From Aphrophora alni (taxonomy: Eukaryota > Arthropoda > Insecta > Hemiptera > Aphrophoridae), in NCBI GenBank assembly GCA_963513935.1, contig OY740765.1:145207618-145271617 (forward strand): a stretch of DNA of 64,000 bases, given 5' to 3'. The translations under genes and the position numbers were made by a program. A model generated the notes under the pieces. That model was not told the origin of the DNA. It did no database searches and saw nothing but the letters and a program-made list of their open reading frames with translations. The stretch's first letter is position 1. Each line of letters opens with the position of its first letter. Positions 50,804 through 63,212 of this stretch are shown one piece after another.

Positions 50804-51889
50804 GATAAGTTTTGCTTTCTGTTAAGAATTGATAATTCTTTTACAGCATATATACATAAATGCGATTGTTTAGAATTTTAAAATGGGTCAATAAATTCTA
50901 ATAATATCCGATCACGTGTAATTCATGAAACTTATAATGTGAACATTGTTTTGAGGTTTATGATTTCTCATTTGTGTTTCTCGTCATTTTTTATGATCGG
51001 TTTAAGATAAACTATAAGCTGACATGAGAGAATGTGAATTTTCCAAATGATATTTAAAGATCACAACTCAACTTTAGTATCAATATATGCAGATCGCCAA
51101 ATTGAACAAAAAAGCTATTATAGGATCTGGATTCAAGAAGAACCTTCATTAAAAGATATTTTGGGATGTCTTAGGTATGTTATTCCTCCAAAATTTCAAT
51201 TTAAAACGGACATTATTTCGAAATTTATTATATTTTTTGGAAAAAGCTATTCATATTGACTACACATGATGTTTTAGGAATTACGATCATTATTCATTTC
51301 ATAGTCTCCAATATTAATTTTATCAACGGCAGTGTCAAAGCTATATTTCTAAAGGAAATTGTAATTTGAATGTTAATTAAAAACTGTGATACAAAATTAA
51401 AGCCAGTATGAATTGAAAGCAATCACATTTTAAATGATTTAAAAAATTAATTGAGCACCGATGATTGTTCAAATTATTGGTAAAATCTATACGGAAAATT
51501 GCATTCATTTGTGTATATGCAATTTAAGTCAATACTTTTTGAAAGTATAGATCAACTTTCGTTATGAAATGATAAATCTAGAAGATGGGCTACTAAGCTA
51601 TACTTTTTTTTGCATGCAAGTGGTGAGCATCACGATTATAGACACATTAAACAGCTGTTGGAAATCTATTGATTTCTCATCAACTAATAAACGTAGATAA
51701 ATGAGATTATCACAGTTCGATTCAGAAGACTCTCATTGATCTTTCAGTATCAATATTATATTTTTTGGCTTTTGGTTTATTATTTTTGCTGGCTGTAAAG
51801 TGAATCCTGAAGGTCGTGCCACATTCTGATTACACACTACACATTAGGTTGTTGTCTCGTTAGTGGCATTGTTGTTTGTTTTTGTAACC

Positions 51890-52640
51890 TACAATGGATC
51901 CTGATGAACTTTGTTCAAGTGATATAAGAGAAATAATTTGATAATGATAGTAGTTATAGTGACAAGGAAAGTGATATTTTTGTCAGGGGTCAGGAAGTAT
52001 GTGACGATATTTTTGAAGACAAACCAGTGAATGAAATTGATTTTGATAACTAAGGGATTCCTCCTCTGCCTACGCCTAGTGATAATCCAAGTGATTCTGA
52101 TTTTCAACTTATTTATAGAAATACACAACCAAAATGGATTAGAATTTCCCCCATTGCGAACGAGTTCGTGGCAAGAATTTCTGGAATAAGAAACTGTCCA
52201 CCTAGAAATGCCTTTCCTTTACTTTTATTTTCACTTTTTTTTTTTTTACTGTATCTATTTGGAAGTTTTAATGAAGGAGATTAAAACATATGGTAACAAA
52301 ATAATTCAGAATAAAATAAATTCAGATGAATTGATATAATTTTCTAAGCTTAGGAAATAAATAGATTGACATTTCTGTTCAGAATATCATTAGTTATAAA
52401 TATAGGAGTAGACCATAGAAATAATATTGTTGATTAATGGGTAACTAGAAGATCACTACACATTTCCGCAAGGAACATTTGTGCTGAAGATCCTACAGTA
52501 AAAAGAAAAAGAAGCTACTATTGGTGTCAAGGTTTTAACTGTGGGATTCATCCACTTTGCTACCACAAACTACATTATTTTTGGAGAGCTACAAAGGCTG
52601 GAGGAGTAGGAAAGCCTCCATGAGTGATTCGGACTAGTTC
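51890..52640 (+). pseudogene. piggyBac-type transposase relic, core deleted
   Basis: It starts with MDPDELCSSDI and an acidic stretch (SDKESDIFV, CDDIFEDKPVNEIDFD), as usual for the N-terminus of piggyBac-like transposases. IANEFVARISGIRNCPPRNA follows with a leucine-rich LLLFSLFF (about 52150-52240), matching the segment before the catalytic domain. It then jumps to the C-terminal Cys/His-rich tail KRKRSYYWCQGFNCGIHPLC with YHKLHYFW (about 52500-52590). The DDD catalytic core of roughly 300 residues is missing, and stops and frameshifts occur. TTAA-bounded ends were not identified. Confidence 0.65.
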
Positions 52641-54499
52641 TATCACTTGGAATATACTTTCGGATTTTGAGTTACTAACTTATAAGTTACTATAACTTTA
52701 TTTTTTACAATAATACTGTATAAAAACTTTTTTTTTCCCTTTTTTTTTTAATTCCATGAAAAATTTGAATTATTTTGTATATAATGGTTTTTGAGTATAA
52801 TATTTTTTTTATAATACTGTAGTTACATTGTGTGAAAAGTGAAAAATGTTTTGTAAAAAATTGAAACTTCTACATTTCTCACACTAGAAGCAAAACAAAA
52901 AATGGGTAAGTAATTTTTATAGTTTTACCATTCAATAGTACCATATTATATATATTTTAAGATTTTTTGAAAAATTTACCGCAAAGAGTGCCAAAACACC
53001 TTGCCATTTGAAAGCTTTACTTAATCACTTGTAGGGCTAAAGGCAAAGAAGTTATAAATGGTTTAACTCTGTATTTTCTGATCCATTTCATAATAAAAAG
53101 TCAAAAGCTTAACTAGGCCTAATTAATGCAACCTAATTATAATAAATTTCACACCGGAAGAGATCTAATTATATCTGTACAATAATCTCATATAAAAAGT
53201 GACATTTCACAAACAATATAGAGAAATATTCAAAGTTAAATATAATTAGTGGTAGTTACTGTAATGTTTAAACATTTACAAAATTTCAATTTATATTACA
53301 TTATAATTAGTACTAAATAAATACTCTTATGGGTTATTTTAACACAATTAAACAAAGGTAAAAGAATATTTATTACATAATATAACTTAACAACAAATAT
53401 TTTTTTTATTTGATAAAATATACAATTAAAATATAGAATAAGCTAACAACTAATATACATAGTCGCTTTATCACAACTTTAAATAGAAGATGTTCATATA
53501 ATGCAAAACAAGATTCAATAGATCAAACAATACAATACCATGGAATGGTACGAAACCAACTAAAAAAATACAAATTCATAACTTGATATAAATTTAAAAC
53601 GACATATCAAGTTTTGTTATCATCAACCTATGACATTATATCCACATAAACATGATTAGTGATATGTTTAGAGCATCACATATACTAAAGAGTATCACTT
53701 AAGCAGGTTATAAAGGCACTAATTAGAATTATATCACAAAAGGAGAGAATGTGACAAAACAACAAATCCATTACACTGAAACCATTCCAAAGTTCAGTGA
53801 TATACAAAGTTATTATCTGGAGTCATTGTGTGTTTGTGTATTATCCTTCTTGAGAACATTTTAGAAATCTATAAATTTTCTCAAAACATCTGATTTTGAA
53901 TCATTTGTCACAATTAAATGGAACAAAAATCTACAAACTGCAGATTTTCATTTTCTTAGTTTTTTTGATCAAAATAGAGCTGTAGATTTAATAGGAAATG
54001 AATTGTTAATATATTTAAAAACAAAAATAGGTAATAAGACACAAGTATAATTGAAAAAGTTAATGCCAAATGTTCCGAAACTTCAATAAATCAGGGAATA
54101 GTAAGTTTTATAAATATAATTTTTGATTGAGATTTATTTCAGACTCAATTTTTACTGTAGAAGATGTGTTTAATTTTACTATTTAACTTTGGTTTTAAAA
54201 CCATAAAATTCCATATTTAGTAAGCAGAGAATAATAAAATGAAAACAATTTGTTTTTATCTTTTATCATTTCTTTGCGGTGAATCCATTTTTCCTTTTTC
54301 CAAACCAGTTTCGATCAAGAAAATATAGAAACAATACACACAAAGATCAATACATCCAGAAAGAATACATAAACAGCTGCCATGAAAGACTGAACTCTAC
54401 ATAAACAAAACCACTTGTTTCTGTAAAACAACAAAACACAAACAAGACAAGAGGGAGGTAAAAGGGTGTATGTTAAGTTTCTGGGGGGAAGAAGATCAC

Positions 54500-54617
54500 C
54501 TCATCATATTTCTTATCAGCTTCCTCAGCAAGGAAACGCGCTTCCTTCAGTTGGTTCTCAAGAGCATCCATACGCTCTTCATCTGCCAAGCTGCGGTTTT
54601 CAAGCACCTTACGTTCT
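54500..54617 (-). CDS. Tm1: Tropomyosin exon 4b (alternative)
   Basis: This 118-nt exon has acceptor TTGATAG and donor GTGATC. Its first base, A, completes the Arg codon from exon 3 (CG+A). It then encodes 39 residues starting [18 protein letters not shown] and ending EEADKKYDE. This version matches the common muscle isoform of arthropod tropomyosin, including the well-known invertebrate allergens. It lies 1152 nt downstream of 4a and is followed by the 25.7 kb intron. The donor is non-canonical at positions +3 to +6 (GTGATC), which may make the site weak and dependent on enhancers; that is inference. Confidence 0.95.
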
Positions 54618-55769
54618 CTATCAATTCATACACATAAATATTTAAAATCACTATAATTAAGAAAATTGCATTAATAGTGTGTTTTTACATTAAGCTGGTA
54701 AAACTTCTAAAACATCGATAGAGTATGATTTGGTGTAACCTGAATGACAATCTATTTTTTTTTTCACTTAGTATTAGAATTTAATCGATTAAATTATTTA
54801 GAAAAACAAAGCTGGTGTTGACTCGGTAATGTGAGGTAAGGTGCAATTAAGAAATCATTGCACAATATAAACACGCAACACAACTGAAAATAAAAACACA
54901 CTATCAAATCAAATTTCAAATTATTTTACATTTTATTCCTGCTATTATATATGTTTAAAGAGCTGCTCCTGAAAATGTTTGATAATTAAAGCGATTAACA
55001 CATAACAAGTTTGAATTGAGTCATATGGTAACGTACAGCTTTAATTTAAATGTTGTGTTAATTACAAATCTTACAAAAGAAAAATGAACAAAATTGAAAG
55101 AAACAAATTAAGATGGAAACGAAATTAAAATATAGTTGGTAGTTAAGGCAATATCAAAATTGGATGATGACTTCTACTTCCAGTAGAAGTAAAAAATTAA
55201 ATGAAAACTGTTTGCTATGGCAGTTAACTGTATTCACAATCAAGTTAAACAGTTGTGTTTATGTTTTCTCTTTGAATTTTATCTTAAGATGATTTTGAGC
55301 AGCGAATTTGTGTTGATTATGTATTGTGTTTTTAACAAATATAAGAAAACTGAAAAAAGAGAGAGGAAAAAAAAAACAAGATTTATATATGTGGATTTAC
55401 AGGCTTTGGGGAATTTGGTGAAAACTGGGATCTCTGTAAGATTTACCCTATGGGTATGTATCAGTGCTATGCAAGTCTGGAATAGCTGTTAACTTTAGTA
55501 AGTTTAAAATTTGTTCAGATAATCAAGCAGATAGGTTATGGTCTTCTAAGATGACATCTATGTTACATCCACTCTTTTTCTATGTCCTAACCTTTGTTAG
55601 ATTCACAAAGCTCGATTTTCTGAAAACGTGACATTACAAATCCTATAAAAAACAAGTTAAACATTTTAACTGACTGCAAGATTCATAACCAATTAACACA
55701 ACATCGTTATTATACTGAAACTTACGTTGCCATTCAATTCAACTTTTCTAACAAGGACTTTCAACCTAC
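54618..55769. other. Intron between exons 4a and 4b
   Basis: A 1152-nt AT-rich intron. It has an open frame on the plus strand (55217-55492) without recognisable features, which I treat as chance. No mobile element seen. Confidence 0.6.
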
Positions 55770-55887
55770 CTCTTCATATTTTTTATCTGAATCTTCGGCA
55801 ATCATCTTGGCCTGTGCTAGCTGCGCCTCCAATATCCCAACACGATCGTCTTCCATATTGGTCCTGTTTTCCAGCGCCTTCCGTATC
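55770..55887 (-). CDS. Tm1: Tropomyosin exon 4a (alternative)
   Basis: This 118-nt exon has acceptor AAAG and donor GTAGGT. Its first base, G, completes the Arg codon begun in exon 3 (CG+G). It then encodes 39 residues starting IRKALENRTNMEDDRV and ending near SDKKYEE. It has the length and phase of exon 4b, with about half the residues identical, which marks an ancient exon duplication. The ENRTNMEDD version is a known insect alternative to the [11 protein letters not shown] version. Joining 4a directly to 4b would shift the frame, so only one can be used. Which tissue uses it cannot be read from the sequence. Confidence 0.93.
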
Positions 55888-56899
55888 CTTTACACCACAC
55901 ACACACACACATCAACAACACAACTCTCACACACACTCTGTTATCACAAATTTCAGTCATGTTACAATTTCATTATTTTGAGAAAGTTTGTGTTTAATTT
56001 ATGAAAATATTGTGAAAGAAAATTTCTTTAAACACTCTAATAAAAAAAAATGTAAATTAGAAGTATATTAGCTTTTGTTACCGCATATGTTTATCAGCGG
56101 ATAAAAGCATTGCATGTTGTAGTAATGATCGAAAAAAAATTATTTAACCTAACTTTATATTGTGATTAGTGTAAGGCAGACTTTTTTCTGTTGGTCGACA
56201 CTTATTACAATAAAATTACAGCCACAATTTTTTTGACCCTACTTAATCACATTATAAACAAATAATATACAATGACATTGTATTTAAAAAATAAAATAAA
56301 GTATCAATTTTGTTAATTTTCCATTTTGGGGTTCATTGATTTAATGTGGAAACAAATTCTTTCCTTTCAAATTGATATGTCAAAAAGATATGTAAATGTT
56401 TTTAAAGTGTTGAACAAAATTAAATGTAAGGAATTATATTTTTAATTTAGATTGCTGGATACTTTGGAATTTTTTTCATAAATAGAAATTAATGGTGTTA
56501 TTAACACATAATAATAGTTAATGGTGTTTTTAGGCTGATTTTAAATTTTTTGTTAATTTGATAACTCTGATATAATCTTTGCATACTTTTGTTATGTGCT
56601 TCATATAGTTGTTGTTATACTATTATAATTCAAGGATTTGTATATTTTAATATTACCTACCACTAAGTAATGCCTTAATGTGACACGGTAGTCTATTATA
56701 TGACTGATGAAATTGTGTGCTCAAGATTATTCTACACAATTTGTTTTTCATTTAAAGCATGACAATCGGTTAGAGCATATTATAAAAAAATAACAATGTT
56801 ACATGCCATACTGTACACATGAGTGCAAACATACACAGCAAAAAGTTTGCTTCAAATGTAAGGACAAGAAAATGGGATACAAATTATTCCAAAGTATCG

Positions 56900-57430
56900 A
56901 ACAGTTTGTATAATAAAAACACCCCTAATTCTGTTAAATCTATTTAAAGCTCAATTTGTAAAAACACTTATATGGATCAAACTGGTTTTGGACTGATGTT
57001 GATCGGAATGTGATGAAAAATGAGCATGTGAGTGTAATAATTTTTGTTCTGTTATGTTTTCTTTGTTATACTTAAAAAGGAAAAAGAGAAGACAGAAATA
57101 ATTATAATAATTTATGAATTATAATATTGTAATGCAGAAGTTCCTAATAAGAATAAGATATATCTAGATAAGTGCAATCATTTTTATGTTTCTCTTTTGT
57201 TGAATTCCTAAGGAAGTTTGTTTTGTACTTCCTATATTTTTGTATACTTTTAATTTAATTTTTAGCAAGTTTTATTTAATTTTTAAAAATGTAATTTTAT
57301 TTTATTATTTGTTAATGGAGTAGGCTTTTCTGTTGCATTTGTATTTTCTTTTTTCTCTTTGAAGGAAATGCCTAAAGGAGCAAAGCCTAAGGGATTCCTA
57401 CTTATTATTATTAAAAAAAAATAAAAAAAT
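56900..57430 (+). pseudogene. LINE 3' end fragment 2
   Basis: The stretch at about 56905-56950 reads SLYNKNTPNSVKSI, then shifts frame to KAQFVKTLIW. This resembles the C-terminal LYNKxPxxIKS...FKKxLxxWL block of non-LTR elements. A long AT-rich tail ends in GGATTCCTACTTATTATTAT (about 57391-57410), as in LINE 3' ends. No reverse transcriptase is visible. Confidence 0.5.
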
Positions 57431-59174
57431 TATAATAAGTTACAGTCTTTGTATGAAATTTAGTTTGGCATTTATTACAATATTTTAAACGTGCAAGATT
57501 GTAAATCTTTTGTTTGAAAACCATTTAGTTAAGTAATAATAAATATTCATTTTGTATAAATGAAATAATTTGTATTGTATTTTACTTCATATTTGTATAG
57601 GGTTAAATGAAAAAAGAGGACCTGAGGGTCCAACTTTGCACTAAAAATAACTCTCCACTTATTTTTTAAATAATTAGTCTAATAAATTTATAGTGATATT
57701 TTAGGAAAATTTGTAGCGTTGTGTATTTTTTTTTATTCAAAAAAATTAATTGAATTTTAACATTTTTAAAACTAATTAGTTTAGTTATATGTAGTTTTTA
57801 CTAGAGAAAACGATAAAGTATGGAAATGAATGTTTGTTTAAAAGTAGGTTAGATTAATTTTTACAAATTATGACAAATAGATAAAACAATTATGACTGAA
57901 ATCAGGAGATAATAGAGTTTGTTAATAGAAAATAGCAACAAATTGTATTGTTAAACTAAAATTATCTAGGCTTACCTACTATACTATCTAAAAACATTGA
58001 ACTATACCCAAACACGTTCAATATTATTTAAACCATCCGAAAAAATACTATTATGATGTCAAAATATTATATTGATTGGTTGTATTATACTTGTATGTCT
58101 AGTGCCTGTAAAATAGGCTTAAGGATGATAAAGAAAATTAACTGATTATTGAAGACAAATTATAAATCTTGATGGATAGCTATGAAATTATCAACATATT
58201 GCAAATTGTATGTCAGATATTTAATATTATTATAAATATTGTTTTTACATCATTTAAAAATAGTCGTTTTGTTGAGAGAATCAGAGTAATGTATAATTTT
58301 TGTCTGTAGAGAATTTCCGCAAAACAACAGACAATGAACTAGTGAAACCCAAATAACTCAAAATGGAGTAGAGATACATTTCTAGACAACATTAAGAATA
58401 CTAAGAATGGAAATATGTTGAAATAGGTCAAACAGTAATTTAAAAAACTATATTTGTACCCATAAATATGTATTTACCTGTAAACCCAATAGCAAAAATT
58501 TGATTTATGAAATTTTAAAAATATATTCTCATTTCTAATTTTACTAAATAAGCTTTAAGTTATTGATTTGTTGTCGGTTACATTATCAAATAAAAAAGAT
58601 AATTCATATTTAAAAAAAAAAATTACACCTAAATTAAACATTTATTTAAAGTTTTTCAAAAAGATTACAGATGATTGCAAAGTAACAAACGAAAGAGTTT
58701 AAACTATCATTGAACGTGCTTGGGTCATTATGAAGTGTGCCATAACATTCAGTATTTGTTTTGTTTTTTTGTACAAAAATCATAAAACAATTTAACTACA
58801 TTCTTTAATTTTGAAGAGAAGATTTACACGCTACTGCAGGGGTGAGAAAAGTATTATATTCAAAAAGATATCTAAAAAACAAGAATCATAAATTTTACTT
58901 ATTTTAGTTTACAAAGAGTAGAGAAAGTTTGGTAATTGCCAAAAATTTTGACATCTATTTTTTTGACTGATCTTCACGTTGGGAAACCGAAAAGTGATTT
59001 TCGATGCTGTCAGTTTGTCATTATTCTTATCTGTCCATAGGTGGTCATAAAAAATAAGATAGGATCGCAAAATTTAGTATAGGAGACTATAGTGTGTTCG
59101 TATAAATTATATGAATTATAATAAATTATATATATAATTATATGGAAATTAAAGAAAATCGAATTTAAAATGTC

Positions 59175-59420
59175 AAAACAATAACCATTTTAAACAGTTT
59201 TTTTGTTCATATCGTGTTATTCAACATATCAACCCACTAAGTTAGATAAAAATGTGCAAATGTCAATTCTGTACGTAATGGTAACCTCACTTATCTATGA
59301 TTAAAAATAGTAAAATTATTGTCAAACATGTAATTTTAAACACTGATCTCTTAGGAAAATATAATATATGTATAGTTACGAAATCTGGCAGACAAGAATG
59401 CTACGACTGGACACTTTTTA
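59175..59420 (+). repeat. Dispersed repeat family 1, copy C
   Basis: Matches copies A and B in CACTAAGTTAGATAAAAATGTGCA, GGTAACCTCACTTATCTATG, TAGTAAAATTATTGTCAAAC and TATAGTTACGAAATCTGGCAG. It is the most diverged of the three. Confidence 0.6.
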
Positions 59421-60749
59421 ATATAGTCTATAGGCAACTAATTTTAGTTGTTACTCTATGGAGCAGTGTTCAGTTACCAGACCTTATCACCCAACATCAA
59501 TAAAGACATGTGAATCTTTTCAACTTTTTATTCAATTTTATTGCTAGATAAAAAAAAAATTATACTTTTGTCAACTTCTTCTAATACCTACAATCTAAGA
59601 AATAGAAAAGGCACTAAATCATTATGGTCAAAATTTTCGTCACTGAATTATTTTACATCTTCAAATGTAGGTCTAATATAAATTTGTCAAATGTTATAGC
59701 ACACTTCAAATAGCAACATGCTGTAAATGATAAACATTTGGTCATTAAAAAATATTTATAAAATTGCAGTTAGCATTTATTAAGACATTTGTCAAGAACT
59801 GTCTACATTTGGAGTATAGAAAAATTAAAACCAGAAAAGTTATGAAATAAAATATGGAATGATAAAATTAATATTGTTTACGGTTTTTAAAAGACTTGTA
59901 TGTATCAACCCCTCATATATCTCAAAAATCAAAATTCTTGACAGATTCTCATGAAATTTATGATTTTTGAAATACTGGGGTTCATTTACATAATTGTAAA
60001 GTCACATAGTAGCTACATCATTTTATTCCAAATACAGTTATTTAGAAGATGACAAATGTCTGAATAAAATAAAAATCAGAAAACAAAGACACTCTCACAA
60101 TCAAGATACGGTAATGTTAAATCTAAACACTTGCATTCAACAAGGAAATTAACACTTTATAAAAATTTTATAACCTTTATCAAATCGACTTAGATACCAT
60201 GTTAAACAACCTTTTCAGAGTTCTTTATTGTGAATCGTGGAGGCATTGAATGGATTTTTGCCACTTGGTGATTTTTGGATACACTGACAGGGAGCAAACT
60301 TTTGAGTTGAGGAGGTGATAAACTAGAGCAAAGATTGTAGTTGTTCATTTACTACACCTTAAATGGACAATGGATTTATTGAAATCCAAAATATGACACT
60401 AATGTATGAGTGAAGGATCATTAGAGTTCTAAAAAAAGAGACGATAAATTGATCCTATCTGTTGACCATGTCTCAGAAAAATTATAAGATTCTCCATTTG
60501 ATTTAGGTTTGAAATGTTTCTACTAAACAGAAAATTATCTTACACTGAGGAAGCAGGATTTATGGAGAGCAATAGGCTTGCTATCTGGAGACTCCCCAGT
60601 CAGATATTGTATAAAATAATGTTTTTGGTAGAACGAGAGATGCATGATGGTTTTGTTCTTATAGATCAGAGATGGTAGAACAAATTTTATAAAGGGTTGA
60701 ACAAAGGATCTTAAAGGAGGAGGAAGTAGATGAAATTTTTGTTGGACTA

Positions 60750-61378
60750 TACAAGATGATCATTTTACAGTGTGTGTTATTGGTATCTCATAAACTATGA
60801 AAAACTTTAAACTGAAATATTCATTACTTTTACATTTTTTAAATGCCGCCATTTTCAATGTGGTAGCTAAATTATAAGACTTATTTTTCGATATTGTTTG
60901 ATAAACCATTCATTTAAGAATTAAAGGTGCTTGAATTTTCAAGAAATTGAAGTTTGTCCTTTTTTGGAGGCAATTTTCTGTATTTCTCTTTGTTGGACCA
61001 AGTTAAACATTTAATTAAGCATAGTCTACGAAGTGTAAATACCAATGGAGGCCTAAAATTAAACTAACTATTTTGTAGAACAGATACCAGATATAAGCAG
61101 AACCTGTTCAACAGTAGGTTTTATCTGTTCCACAAATTATTTATTCTAATTTATAGCAGACTTAATTTTTTTTTTTTAATCTGGAAACATTATAAAATAT
61201 ATAGGGATTTCCATAAAGAATTTTAAAGTTAGCTGCAATATTAGAAAATGGCGGCTATTTAAGTTCGTAAAACAGCTTTAAAAATTTCATGAAAAAGTAA
61301 CAAAGGTCCACACCATCATAAGTTTATCATAACATCAAAAGTTAACGACATACTAATAATGCTGAAGATTACCCTGTA
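60750..61378. mobile_element. TA-flanked inverted-repeat element, diverged
   Basis: The left end TACAAGATGATCATTTTACA and the reverse complement of the right end TACAGGGTAATCTTCAGCAT match over a short stretch. At about 630 bp the size is close to that of the 2091-2703 element. The interior contains phrases such as ATCTCATAAACTATGAAAAAC, which resembles ATCTCGAAAACCGTTCACTT in the nested element at 21363-21737. Confidence 0.45.
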
Positions 61379-61831
61379 TATTTATAATTAACAATAGATC
61401 GATTTTGGGTTGAAGAAAGGTCACTAAATGGCCTTGGAAGACAAAGGAAGAAAAACAATTTTATTGGATCCAATACATCTTTACAATCTAATGGACATTA
61501 GAAAGTTCCAAGTTTTGGACAAACATATGTTTCTACTTACGCAAGGGTTGATTGAAATATACAGAAGTATAGGCAATTACTTTCAATATTAAATGTAAAT
61601 TTATTACAGGTAATACAGAAACTTTTAGGCTAAGAGTGTACATAAATATAAGAAGGGAGAATTATATTTCTCATAAGTCAAGTATTTTCAGATAACAAGG
61701 ACTTTCATATGTGTTATATCTCTAAAGTCCTATAAATTCAGGAGTGAATACACGATTTTGGGAAATTTTAAAGGATTAATGTTTTTAGAATAAAAGGTTC
61801 AACTGGCAAGAGGCTTAGGCTTGTTTTCTTT

Positions 61832-62182
61832 TTGTTTAAAGATGAAAAACCTATCAGTCATCATTGACTTAAAAAATAAAGACTCCTAGTCTGTGGTTAC
61901 TGTAACAGTATCAGGGTTGGGACATAACAAACATCTAGTCAAGAGAGACCTGACAGAAAAGGTGAAAAAGAGGGACCTAACCCAAGACTATGCGCTTTGA
62001 TAGTTCAGAGACCCTAGCTGGATCTACAACTTTTTTTAATTTAGTCTTGGGTCTAGATCCCTCTTTTTTATCCTTCATATTAGGTCTTCCTTTCCAACTT
62101 CGACACAATTAAAGTATTCCAGGGCTAATCTTTTCTTTTTATAAGCCAATGATAACTGAGAGGTTTTTCACCTTTAAACAAA
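61832..62182. repeat. Fold-back element made of two inverted family 2 copies
   Basis: The left arm (61832-61990), read in reverse complement, gives TAGTCTTGGGTTAGGTCCCT through TCAATGATGACTGATAGGTT to TTTAAACAAA. The right arm (62042-62182) reads TAGTCTTGGGTCTAGATCCC through CCAATGATAACTGAGAGGTT to TTTAAACAAA. The arms are about 140-160 nt around a 51-nt spacer, so the transcript could form a long hairpin. Confidence 0.75.
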
Positions 62183-63078
62183 GGGGAGGGGGGAGGGCTC
62201 TAGGCTATGTAAATGTGATAGTTGAACAAGTATTAAATTATGGTAGTGGGTTTTTGAATCCTCTAAATCCTATTATCAAATTAAATTATTACATTAAACA
62301 TTTAACAGATTTGTGTTAATTTCCTTGAGGAAAAGTTTGTTATTGCTGTAAACCAAAACTTGTTAATTTCCATCGAACTATTGAACATACACGACAAAAC
62401 TGTAAACTCGACACAGCTTACCTTTTTTGTCTGATGTACAAACGTACAAACGAATATGAGCAAAACTCTCCTAGATTTACGTAAACATGGTTTATAACAT
62501 AAATAAAACACATGAAAAGAATAAAAGATAAATTTAAAAATTAATTTAAGCCATTTTTTATTGAATAATTTCAACAATTTGACAAACTAATAAAATTGTT
62601 TACTTACCATCAGTTCAACAAGTTCATTCAAATACATTTAAAAACTGACAGGATGTGAATAGAAAATCAAATAATTTAACAATATTTTAACTTTTTTATA
62701 AACAGATTTTATCATTATAATCCTTTCACAAATATCTTTTGCGTTTAAAAACACCTAACAACTAAAATTTCATTCTAAATTTATAAATTAAAACATTTTA
62801 CATATTATACATTTAAAATGAAACATCAGTAATCTGTTGTTGATGTATTTTACACTACCGTATAATTATTTTACTTCGAGTAATGAACGTACATTAAACG
62901 ATTCCGCATTTCGCCTACTAGGACAGTGTAATTATAGATGGTCAGTATGACATAACATTGATTACCAACATCGATTACGTTTTTAAAAATAGGGGCAAAA
63001 ATTAATCCTGTAAAAAAAAGAACAAATATAAATAAGTACATTTAAAACACGAAAATTTAACTGATGAAAATGACTTAC

Positions 63079-63212
63079 CGCTCTGACTCATCAGCAGCTT
63101 GGGAGGCCTCCGCCAACTTAGCTGTGGCGGTGGCCAACCGTTCTTCAGACCTCTCGAGGTCTTCCTCCAACAGTTGAATACGACGGTTGAGAGCTGCGAC
63201 TTCACTTTCCGC
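63079..63212 (-). CDS. Tm1: Tropomyosin exon 3 (constitutive, residues about 81-125)
   Basis: This 134-nt exon encodes 44 full codons plus two bases (CG) of an Arg codon. It begins [20 protein letters not shown] and ends near AADESE, which is nearly invariant in arthropod tropomyosins. The acceptor reads TTTTCTTGCAG and the donor GTAAGT. Phase is 0 in and 2 out; the split Arg codon is completed by the first base of either exon 4a or 4b. The segment is pure heptad-repeat coiled coil. It is the most upstream tropomyosin exon in the window. I found no exon 2 in the 788 bases to its right. Confidence 0.95.

Larger units (their letters stand above)
28783..54499. other. Very large intron (25.7 kb) between exon 4b and exon 5a
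   Basis: This intron carries most of the mobile-element relics: mariner 2, a Merlin relic, a LINE relic, a LINE 3' end, a piggyBac relic, a palindromic element with a GA microsatellite, a tandem duplication and two dispersed repeat families. Long stretches between them (32760-34420, 38000-40180, 48000-50450 and 52900-54490) are AT-rich and unassigned. No host coding exon was recognised. Confidence 0.6.
55888..63078. other. Intron between exon 3 and exon 4a
   Basis: A 7.2 kb intron starting with a CA dinucleotide run (about 55893-55911). It includes a LINE 3' end (about 56900-57430), family 1 copy C (59175-59420), a TA-flanked inverted-repeat element (60750-61378) and a fold-back element (61832-62182). 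No other exon was recognised, nor an internal promoter. Confidence 0.6.
4865..63212 (-). other. Tm1: Tropomyosin gene (Tm1-like), partial, exons 3 to 9
   Basis: This is the span of a tropomyosin gene, the two-chain coiled coil that lies along actin filaments and, in muscle, carries the troponin switch. Eleven coding exons of 134, 118/118, 71/71, 76, 63/63, 70 and 83 or 86 nt are seen, each bounded by GT-AG sites and joining in frame. These sizes and phases are those of tropomyosin exons 3 to 9. One choice from each alternative set gives 204 or 205 residues, which continues a standard protein from residue 81. Exons 1 and 2 and the promoter are off the right edge. The alternative pairs at exons 4, 5 and 7 with several last exons resemble Drosophila Tm1, so the symbol is by homology. 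An internal promoter for short isoforms cannot be excluded, but I saw none. Confidence 0.93.

Noticed and set aside
55217..55492. 91-codon plus-strand open frame between exons 4a and 4b
   Set aside because: It lies antisense within an intron and has no recognisable feature; likely chance.
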